Source: Pascua guehoae (Eukaryota > Basidiomycota > Tremellomycetes > Trichosporonales > Trichosporonaceae). Taken from it: DNA of 64,000 nt. The DNA lies in contig BCJX01000007.1 of NCBI GenBank assembly GCA_001600415.1, positions 310,999 through 374,998 on the forward strand, read 5' to 3'. Both the position numbers and the translations under genes were made by a program. The notes under the pieces were generated by a model, which was given only the letters and a program-made list of their open reading frames with translations, did not search any database and was not told where the DNA came from. This document shows, one piece after another, positions 55,951-64,000 of the stretch. Every line of letters begins with the position of its first letter. Within the stretch, counting starts at the first letter, position 1.

Positions 55951-57642
55951 ATGTCCGCACACAACACGCACACGGAGGAGGAGGACGTCGCACTCGGCGA
56001 GGAGGATGTCGTCGAGGTGGTCGAGGACGACGGACCTGGCCACGAGCCGATGGACGACGACGACGACGACATGGACGGCTACGATGGCGAGATTATCATT
56101 GGCGGCCCGGGCCCCGACGACGAGGACATGGAGGCCGTCGACCAGATCGAGGACAACAGCTGGGGAGCCAACTGTGCGTACTGAGCCGTCGACACCACCA
56201 GCGGCCCCGACCATGCACTTTTTACGTTGCTGACACCGACAGCCGTCCACAACGCGCAGCAGTCCATCTTTGCGCTGGCGCTCCACCCGTCGTTCCCCAA
56301 CCCACCCCTGGCCATCTCGGGCGGCGAGGACGACCTGGCGTTTATCTTTGCGCCCCTCCCCGAGTCGAGCGGCGCGGCGATCAACGCCGACACATACACC
56401 CCCGTGACGCTCGGCGGACACACCGACTCGGTCGTCGCCGCCGAGTGGAGCCACGACGGCGAGATGGTAGCCACGGGCGGCATGGACGGCAAGGTCCGTG
56501 TGTGGAAGCGCGCCAGCGAGGACTGGGCAAAGTTTGAGCTCGTCACCGAGCTCGATGCCGGCAGCGAGGTGCAGTGGGTCCACTGGCACCCGCGTGGGCC
56601 TGTGCTCGCCGCCGGTTGCGAGGACTCGAGCGTGTGGCTCTGGCAGTGTGAGTTGTGGTTTGGCAGAGTTGGTGTTGGCTGGGGAGAGGCCGAGGGGAGT
56701 GTTGGAACCCACAGCACGAGGCGTTCAGGCCCTCGCATATGCTCTGAGCCTATTGCTCTGGAGTGTATGACGGGTCGCACGGCCAGCTGAAGAGCTCGCG
56801 TTCGAGCTGGACGGAGGGTAACCCCGGCCAGTACATCCACAGCACCGAACGAGACCGACTCTAGTTTTCGGCTCCATGTATGCCCCACTCGCTGACAACC
56901 AGTGCCGTCGGGTAACACCATGACGGTCCTCTCGGGCCACACCATGCCCGTGTCGGCCGGTGCGTTCCCGCCGCCGCTCGGACGCCAGATTCTCACTGCG
57001 TCGCTCGACTCGACCCTGATCCTGTGGAACCCATCGACGTCGGTGCCCATGTTCAAGACGTCGGTCTTTTGCCCGCCAAACGCGCCCGAGATGGACCCGT
57101 CCGAGCACGGCATCACGGCGCTGGCAGTGAGCCCGAACGGCGCACTCGCGGCCGTCGGCTCGGCGGGCGGCAAGGTCCGTATCGTGTCGCTCCCCAAGGG
57201 CGACGTCGTGGGCACCTTTGAGGGACACGGCGAGGGCGAGAGTATCGAGGCCCTTGCATTTGTCGACCTCCTCGGCGGCGCCGGTGGCGGCAAGGGTGTC
57301 GTTCTCGTTTCTGGAGCGACGGACGGAAAGGGCTTTGTGTGGGACATTGCCACGGGACGCGTGCGTGCCGAGCTCAAGCACGACGAGCCCATTACCTCGC
57401 TCGCGACCCACCCGGCCCCCGCAGTCCACCTCGTCACCTCTGGCTCGGCAGACCGCACACTCAAGACATGGGACGTGCGCACGGGAACGCTTGTCGCCGA
57501 GCACAAGGGCCACACGGGTGTTGTCAACGGTGCCGCCGTTGCACCCGCACCCGGCTCCGAGGCCTCGCCCAACGGGCTCCAGCAGGCACAGGTCCTGGTG
57601 AGCGCTGGCGATGAGGGTGTCAGCCTCGTCTGGCGTCTGTGA
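55951..57642 (+). CDS. SQT1: WD40 protein of the AAMP/Sqt1 family
   Basis: Three exons: 55951-56173, 56243-56647 and 56903-57642, giving 455 aa. Introns are 69 and 255 nt, both phase 1. The N-terminal 75 residues are strongly acidic (EEEDVALGEEDVVEVVEDD, MDDDDDDMDGYDGEIIIGG), as in AAMP. WD repeats follow, with recognisable ends: DLAFIF, DGKVRVW, DSSVWLW, DSTLILWNP, GKVRIV, DGKGFVWD, DRTLKTWDV and GVSLVWRL. HTDSVVAAEWSHDGEMVATGGMDG is typical of the family. Yeast Sqt1 is the chaperone that captures nascent ribosomal protein uL16 (Rpl10) for 60S assembly; AAMP is its counterpart in animals. Assignment is by architecture plus these blocks. Confidence 0.88.
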
Positions 57643-58211
57643 GCGGCCATAAGAGCAGACGCGGGGATGGAGACTCTAGAGCAGCGGGATGCATAGAACG
57701 TATAGTACTCATAGAGTCGGGGCCGGCCGGCGGGGCTGCTTTGGCAAGCACCTCTTGCTGGGTCAAGTCCGAATTTGGCTTGTGCCCAGAGGCCGCACTG
57801 CAGTAGGCAGCACAGCACATTGTCAAGCACAGTGGACGATGCATCATGCATGTCCGACCCTCTATATCAATGGCACGAGTACAGCGTCCATGACATGCAT
57901 GCATGCATGCATGCATGATGGTCACCACCTGCCAATAGCCAGCTGCCTAGCTGCCTACTGCGCACTTTCGGAGCAACCCCCGGTCCCATCCCTCAGCTCC
58001 GAGCCCCACAACAAACGTCGTCACCTCCACCCCACGCCCCAACTTTACAACCACACCCCGCACGTTACACCCCATATCGTCCCATTCACCTTCTATCCAC
58101 CCCCTTACACATACCCTCGTATCCACACCACATCGCACCGTCGCTACTCTCTCCTAACACCGGGAGCACCGCTCCTCCCCAAAACTGCCGCCACCCACCC
58201 CCCCGCGCGCC
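57643..58211. other. Intergenic with ATGC repeat; promoter of SPO7-like gene
   Basis: Apart from the ATGC tract, 57990-58200 is a CA/CCC-rich leader. No gene is seen. Confidence 0.5.
57894..57917. repeat. (ATGC)n self-complementary tract, 24 bp
   Basis: CATGCATG repeated as six ATGC units; every unit is palindromic, so the tract can fold on itself. GCATGC-type words also occur at 57839-57852. Confidence 0.9.
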
Positions 58212-60061
58212 ATGACCGCGCCGTCGGGCGGCCCCAGCGCCAACGCGGCAAAGGAGCCGCGCCGACCAGCACCCACCGCACCCTTCCACCCGCCGTCCGA
58301 CACGACGACGTACCGCGACCTCCTCCTCTTCGAGGAGCGCCTCAAGCTCAATGCCGAGATGCTCCGGCGGCGCAGGCGGCGGTATAGTAGTGAGTTTGCC
58401 GTGGGGCCGCCGGGGGCACAATAGCCGGTGGGCCGAACTGTGGTCGTGCGCCCCGCCCAGGTGTGCTCTGTCGCCGCTCCGTGGTAAACAAGCAATGGCC
58501 GATGGGCGGATGGGCTGTTGTGAGGACCAGAGGGGACAATGGAGCCAGGTTGAGTTGAGACCCCGGCGTGCGGTCGTGTGCACCTCCGCTTCCAGCCCCG
58601 CACGCCTCGTTACCCCAACCTCCCCCCGGCCTCGTCACACGACTCGGCGTCGCTCACATCAGTCTTCCTGTGGTCCTTCCTTGCGGCCTTTGTCTTCATG
58701 GCATACCATCTCGTAGTCCTGCCGCCTGATGTGAGTTGCGCACCCGAGACTGACGCGAGGCGGTGCCCAACCACCATGTCCCGCCATCCTAGAGCCGAGC
58801 TCTGTTGTGGCCCACGCTGCTGTGGTCTGGACCAGAGCGTGTTCGGCAGCTTCTGCGCGCTTTTCGCTATGGGCAGCGGCAACCTCGCAGAACCTCGCAG
58901 CTCGAGCAACATGCAGATCTGTCATCCCCCATTCCGGCCCCCTCTCGTCGTCCCTCAGCCATCGGCGCAGTACGCCGCTCACACCCAGAACATTGTCCTC
59001 CTTCGCGCGCTCCAGGCGGCCGTAGCCGTCTCCTTCATCACGCTCGCGCTCTTCTTTGCGAGTGGCATGTATGAGGAGAAGATTCGCTATGCTCACAGGT
59101 GCGTAGCTGTCATGGGCGTGGGGGGGTGTTCTCTGTGTTCTTCTGTGGTCTGTGGCTGCGCAGCACCGACGGCTGCAGATGGCTGGAACTGCCCGGTGGC
59201 CATGGAAAACGCGCTCGCCTGAGCGGCAAGCTCCACTTCCCACTCAGTTGGCCGAACTTCGGGATCTGAACACGCCTGGAGTGGGAGGGGATCTGAACTA
59301 GAACGCTTGGAAGAGAGGTGGGAGGTAGGGAAGCCATCGACGATGCGCCAAACAGCTCCACACAATCGTCTCCGCCGCTAACAACCAGCTACATCAACCA
59401 CTCGAACAAGTCACTCCGCCCTCTAAACATGTACCTGAACGTCCGGCGCGCGCCCAACTCGTGGCTCTCGTTCCTGCCGTTGCCAAAGGCGCTCCGCCCG
59501 GCGCCGGCACCGCTCAAGGCGCAACCGGGGGGAATGGCCGGCAAGGGCCGTCCAGCAGGGGCGGCCGCGCAGGGCCGACGCGTCTCCAACTCGTCGCAGA
59601 CGGTCATGGCCCAGATCCCGCCCGCGACCAACCCGCGCGGCGAGCTCATCTTCTCGTCCCGCGTCGAACCCCACTTTGAAGAAGGGTACAAGCGCTACCG
59701 TGCGGCCTTTGAGAGGCGGCGCGAAGAGCGCGCGCGAGAAGAGGCAAAGGCCCGTGGACCATGGTGGATCCGGTGGGCACGCAAGGCGCCTCCCCCGCCC
59801 ACCCAGCGCGGTGGCGCTGCTAGTCCCGCACCCGCGGGGTCGCCACCGGGGAGCAGGAGAAGCACCCCCGAGCCGGCGCAAGGGAGCCGCACCCCCCAGC
59901 GGGGACCCAGCCCCCAGCGCCGCGGGACAAGGGGCGTGTCCCCGCCCCCTTCACGCGAGCGGTCGCCCGCGCGCGAGGGGAACAGGGAGAGGGCGGAGAG
60001 CTACTCGTTTGTGTATACCGGCCCCGGAGAGGCCGTGAGCGCAAAGGCGGCGAGGAAGTAG
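58212..60061 (+). CDS. SPO7: Spo7-like regulatory subunit of the Nem1-Spo7 phosphatase
   Basis: Four exons: 58212-58389, 58663-58730, 58971-59098 and 59389-60061, giving 348 aa. Introns are long for this window (273, 240 and 290 nt). The conserved helix YRDLLLFEERLKLNAEMLRRRRRRYS leads into TM1 (about 59-79, IFLWSFLAAFVFMAYHLVVL), then TM2 (about 95-115, AVAVSFITLALFFASGMY), EEKIRYAHR and the family block NKSLRPLNMYLNVRR. The C-terminal 210 residues are Pro/Arg/Ser-rich; a GELIFSSRVEPHFEEGYKRYR segment is probably structured. Spo7 binds Nem1 on the ER and nuclear envelope and activates the Pah1/lipin phosphatase, steering phosphatidate to triacylglycerol. Exon choice follows frame closure; other acceptors in introns 1 and 2 exist. 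Confidence 0.85.
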
Positions 60062-60802
60062 ATACTTCGTAGAGGACGGCTTTTGCACCTTGCGCACCCG
60101 ACCATCTTCTGACCGCCGGAGCTGGGGCGTGGTGGCCGAGGTGATCAGCTAATTTAACTGGTGCTCTTTGGAGAATCTCTACAACACTGTTGTCCAGATG
60201 TTTACTGTTGAAGCTGTCGCGTCATTCTCTGTCAAGCGTGAGTCTCGACATCAGAACGCAGTCTTGGCAGAGTGCTGGCGACTCGATTAGCCTGTCCAGA
60301 TGGTCGCCACCAAAGCGGTCACTATTAACATTGACCTCGTCACCCATGTCTCCAGTCAGGACTAGCCCCCCTCACTGTGCGACGGAAGCTACGTGTGCAG
60401 TGTCATTTCAGAACCGTCCAGTGGCATTGTGCCCAACTTGGTGCCAATTCCACTGTACTGTAGCACTTATTGTCTCCTGTGCTGCTAACCAGCAGGTAGG
60501 CGATAATCACGTAGCGACGGTGAGGGATGCAGCACATAATGGTGGAATGCTCGAAGAGGAGCAAAGAGATACGATAGTTGCTCGATATGATGCGTACACG
60601 TGTTCATCCTCGTGTCCAGCAGGCCAGCATGCTGCTATGGTGATCTGCATGTGGTCCCGCTTTCCCTCGACGCCCTCCATGCATACACCACTTTGTGTTC
60701 GAGAGCCTTATGCTTTGTCATTCTCTCACTCTCTCATCCTTCTCCTCCATCACTCCTTTTTCACCCTTTGCACACTTGTCCTCACTCGCACCACCCACCA
60801 CC
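60062..60802. other. Intergenic, no gene seen
   Basis: About 740 bp, less GC-rich than its surroundings. The 100 bp before 60803 are T/C-rich (CTCTCATCCTTCTCCTCC), a typical leader. Frames here have no domain. Confidence 0.5.
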
Positions 60803-61630
60803 ATGCCGGTCATTGACGTCTCGGCCTACCCTCACATTGTCGAGGCCATCCTCTCGGAACCCGTCGCCTGGCGCGCCGCGCGCTGCCTCAACCGCTATTG
60901 GCGTGACACCATAGATGAGGCCATGGATGTGGTCACTGTGAGCGAGATTGATCACTTCCTCTCTACGACTCTCACTGCGCGCCTTCCGAAACTTCGACTC
61001 GATCTCCAATCAGACAAAACTCCCGCGAGCCGTCATGGTCGTCTCCCTCCTATCCGTCGCCTCAACGTATGCGCATTGCTCCCGGGGGAGTGCCGCACCG
61101 TCTTGTTCAACATGCTCGGCAAAGTTCACACGACTTATGTGTGGCAAGATTCCTTCCATTGGACCCACCCATGCCAGACGTTTATTGCCTACCTCCCACT
61201 GCAGCTCCATGTTCCCAGAGGCGTGCGTAAGCTTGTCATACTGGACGACTGCTTCAATGCGGCCCATCGCGTCCACTATGACGCCCTCCACGACACGCTC
61301 CCTCTTTCAGTGTCCCAGGTCACCGTATCCTTCCACTACCACCGGTTCCTCTTCCACCAGTCCACACCCAACATCAACAAAAATATCTTTATGCCACTCG
61401 CCGAAGTTCTCGTCCGTGGCTGCGTCCTCAACATCGTTGACCTCCTCGTTCCCGGCCAGGCGCACAAAGAGCACCCGTTCACCACCGAGGTTCGAACGCA
61501 AGTCGCAATCAAGCTCCTCAATCCGCCCTTCCCTGCTCCGCTCGTGACTGAACCGATCGACGAAGTGATGGGCCGGCTCAGGTTTTACGACTTCGATATC
61601 TACCGTCAGCTCAACCCTGGCGAGCTTTAG
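60803..61630 (+). CDS. Divergent F-box-like family protein, paralogue E
   Basis: Single exon, 275 aa, shorter than the other family members. It begins almost directly with the signature: VIDVSAYPHIVEAIL, then RAARCLNRYWRDTID. These match A-F-P-H-I-M-x-A-I and the LTCRKYYD position of paralogues A-D. The later family blocks (VVGLETISPW, LALERGEGF) are not present; instead there is RRLNVCALLPGE, VRKLVILDDCFNAAHRVHYD and a C-terminal EVMGRLRFYDFDIYRQLNPGE. It may be a separate subfamily of the same expansion. An SCF-adaptor role is inferred from the N-terminus only. Confidence 0.72.
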   Translation: MPVIDVSAYPHIVEAILSEPVAWRAARCLNRYWRDTIDEAMDVVTVSEIDHFLSTTLTARLPKLRLDLQSDKTPASRHGRLPPIRRLNVCALLPGECRTVLFNMLGKVHTTYVWQDSFHWTHPCQTFIAYLPLQLHVPRGVRKLVILDDCFNAAHRVHYDALHDTLPLSVSQVTVSFHYHRFLFHQSTPNINKNIFMPLAEVLVRGCVLNIVDLLVPGQAHKEHPFTTEVRTQVAIKLLNPPFPAPLVTEPIDEVMGRLRFYDFDIYRQLNPGEL

Positions 61631-62262
61631 TCCAACCACCATTGTGCGCTGTAAGTACCGTGTTTAGTCACACCGCTGATCCCTTGTTGGCAACAGAGAA
61701 TAGTCTCCAGGGGATGTAGAAAGGATTGTGTACATATCGCAGTGCCACAAATGCCCACCCCGTCCGTATCGATGGGATGCTCGGCTACAACGCCAACCTC
61801 GCCACCACCCTCGCGACTCGCCACTGCACAGAGTCGAGACCAGGCGCCGCGGTGTCGATATCCATACCTCCACTCGAGCCCAATACGCAGCAACAAATGA
61901 GACGCCAGCGGGCACCCATGCTGTTCACAGGGCCATTCGGTTGCGCTGCAGGGCACGCAACGCCGAAAGGTCAAATGCCGTCTGGAAAGGTCAGATTGCC
62001 CAACAAAAGGTCAAATGAGGCGTGTCGGACATGGCCGCAATCCCGGAGCCCCGACGCACCTCGCTTAAATTCCCCTCCAGAGCCACTCACTACGTACTGC
62101 CCCTCCACCCTTTGACTCCACTCGTCGTCGTCGTCATTTGACCTTTTCTCACTGCAACACTGGATCTTGCTATAACGGACGACGCCACGCCCGTATCTGA
62201 CCTTTTCCACCTCTAGTATTTGGCTTTTGACCCCCACCTTTCGCTTGACATTCCTGCACACT
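61631..62262. other. Intergenic, promoter side of the SSADH gene
   Basis: No gene or RNA is seen. The CGTCGTCGTCGTCATTTGAC stretch near 62125 and a CT-rich leader precede the start at 62263. GGTCAAATG/GGTCAGATTG words repeat at 61967-62018. Confidence 0.5.
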
Positions 62263-64000
62263 ATGCGCTCGGTCGTCGTTCGTCCTGCCGTTAAAGGCGC
62301 GCGTGTGCGGACGCTTGTCGCCCCCACTCGCACTACTGCTCTTCGCTCTTTCCACCTCACTGCCACCCGCACCACCACCAGTACACCCACTCAGCCTCTC
62401 GCCACTCCCCGGGTACTACTGTCGCGCACGATGAGCAACTGGCCTACTAAGATTAGCGCCGAGAACCCTGTGAGTGTGGTTGGTTGAAGAGTCGAGTTGC
62501 TGGACACGCTCGGGGGGAGCGCGGGGTGGGTTGGGTGTTGACTGAGTGCCGTGTGTCAGGGACGGAGACACTGGGATATGGTGACTTGCGGGTTCGTTGG
62601 GTGGCCCTCACATGGGGAGCTTGTGTGGTGGTTGTGACGAGTGCCGCGGTGAAATTGTTGCCCCCGCCGCCCTCCTGTTCCTGCTGGGTAGCGTTGGACT
62701 ACTGGCGGTCCTACGAACCTTCAACCCCCTGTTCATTGATCCCCCGGCCCCCCACTCCCCTCATCTCACCCCTCCTCCTGCCTCCCCTGCCCCCACACCT
62801 CCTGGACCCCCGCTCTGCCTGCGGCTATACGCTGTCCGATCCCCATGCTGACCCCCAGCTCGGTCTCGACGACCCATCGCTCTTCATTCAGAAGGGCATC
62901 ATCGACGGCCAGTTTGTCGACTCGTCTGACGGCTCGACGTTTGACGTCTTTGACCCATGGTCTGGCAAGAAAATCGGCTCTGTCCCCGACATGACGGTCG
63001 AGGACACACGGCGGGCCATCGACGTTGCGGCCGAGACGTTCAAGACGTGGAAGAAGACGTCGATCCTCGAGCGGCAGCAGATCATGTACAAGCTGTTCAA
63101 GCTGTTCAACGACAATGCCAACGACATTGCGCGCCTGATTGTGTGGGAGAACGGCAAGGCGTGGTCGGACGCAATCGGCGAAGTGACCTACTCTGCGTCG
63201 TATGTCAACTGGTTTGCAGGCGAAGCGACGCGCATGTACGGCGAGGTCGTGCCGAGCGCAATTGCGGGCCAGCGCAACGTGGTCATCAAGCAGCCCGTGG
63301 GCGTGTGCTCGCTCCTCGTGCCGTGGAACTTTCCCGCGGGGATGGTGACCCGCAAGGTGGCACCCGCGCTCATTACGGGATGCACGGCTGTGGTCAAGGT
63401 CCCGTCCGAGACGCCGTTTACAAACCTGGCCGTCATGGAGCTCATGAAGCGCGCTGGCGTACCCGACGGCGTCGTGAATGTGATTACGACGGAAAAGCAC
63501 CTCGAGGCCGTCGGCAAGGAGCTCACGACCAACCCTACCGTCCGCAAGGTGTCGTTTACGGGCTCGACGCGTGTCGGCAAGCTCCTCGCCGAGCAGGCCG
63601 CGGGAACGGTCAAGAAACTCTCGCTCGAGCTCGGCGGCAACGCGCCGTTTATCGTCTTTGAAGACGCCGACATTCCCACCGCCGTCGCGGGCGCGATTGC
63701 GTCCAAGTTCCGCGGCTCGGGCCAGACGTGCGTGTGCGCCAACCGCCTCTACATCCACGAAGACGTCTACGACGAGTTTGCGCGCCAGCTCGCCGACAAG
63801 GTGCGCGCATTCAAGGTCGGGTCCGGGTTCGACGAGGGCGTCACGCACGGCCCGTTGATCCACGAGCGCGCAGCGGAAAAGGTCAAAGCACACATTGACG
63901 ACGCGGTCAGCCGCGGCGCCAAGGTCCTCGTCGGCGGAGAGATCAAGGGCACGGCCGTCCAGCCGACTGTCCTCGTCGACGTGCCCCAGGACTGCATTGT
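62263..64000 (+). CDS. UGA2: Succinate-semialdehyde dehydrogenase (partial, runs off window)
   Basis: Exon 1 is 62263-62469; a 389-nt intron follows, and exon 2 runs from 62859 past the window end, so about 449 residues are visible and the C-terminus is missing. Residues 1-56 are Arg/Thr/Ser/Val-rich without acids, a good mitochondrial presequence. An internal Met57 (MSNWPTK) could start a cytosolic form. Aldehyde dehydrogenase marks: SLLVPWNFPAGMVTRKVAPA, FTGSTRVGK (NAD(P) site), the general base in LELGGNAPF (about residue 326), and the nucleophile in GQTCVCANRLY (about 359), where the C-V-C pair is typical of SSADH. It oxidises succinate semialdehyde to succinate, the last step of GABA use. 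Methylmalonate-type and other ALDHs are less likely because of the GQTCVCANR motif. Confidence 0.9.

Overview
The window is nuclear DNA of a GC-rich basidiomycete. It is most likely a tremellomycete yeast, plausibly of the order Trichosporonales. The grounds are gene density, genes packed with 35-60 nt GT..AG introns, CTAAC/CTGAC branch-point-like sequences, a strong C/G third-position bias, and the gene content. Species cannot be fixed from sequence alone. All exon structures were worked out by hand from frame continuity and splice sites, without transcripts.

Layout. 1-5.7 kb: a G-run at the window edge, a tRNA 3'-end-like relic, a low-complexity two-exon protein gene, an intron-containing tRNA-Arg(ACG) and about 2.3 kb without a gene. 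5.8-12.6 kb: a secreted TNT-type NADase, an unrecognised acidic protein, the first F-box-like family member and a five-exon cytochrome oxidase subunit VIIa gene. 13.3-22.8 kb: electron transfer flavoprotein beta, adenylosuccinate synthetase, the second F-box-like paralogue and an SH3/glycine-zipper protein of the Lsb1/Pin3 type. 23.2-26.4 kb: a mariner-like MITE, a nine-exon unknown gene and a decayed F-box-like fragment. 26.4-30.3 kb: a decayed LINE with an apparent restriction-like endonuclease domain, lying between the two halves of a class II tRNA gene. 30.5-36.4 kb: a vacuolar Gly-X carboxypeptidase, a 45-bp palindrome and two tandem F-box-like paralogues. 36.4-39.9 kb: mostly non-coding, with two MITEs back to back sharing one TA. 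39.9-64 kb: a Zn2Cys6 transcription factor, a PPR/TPR-like mitochondrial candidate, a two-TM protein, an alpha/beta hydrolase, an SPP1-type COMPASS PHD protein, AAMP/SQT1, SPO7, a divergent F-box-like protein and the 5' part of succinate-semialdehyde dehydrogenase.

Core genes belong to mitochondrial energy metabolism (COX7a, ETFB, SSADH), purine synthesis (ADE12), ribosome assembly (SQT1/AAMP), chromatin (SPP1) and lipid-phosphatase control at the nuclear envelope (SPO7). Between them are lineage-type accessory genes, above all a family marked by an A-F/Y-P-H-I-M/V-x-A-I motif, with five copies and one relic. No operons, CRISPR arrays or bacterial features were seen.

The best lead for something undescribed is the LINE inside a tRNA gene. 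LINEs with a restriction-like endonuclease are usually site-specific, and both a D-arm half (26410) and a T-arm half (30248) with complementary acceptor strands flank this element.
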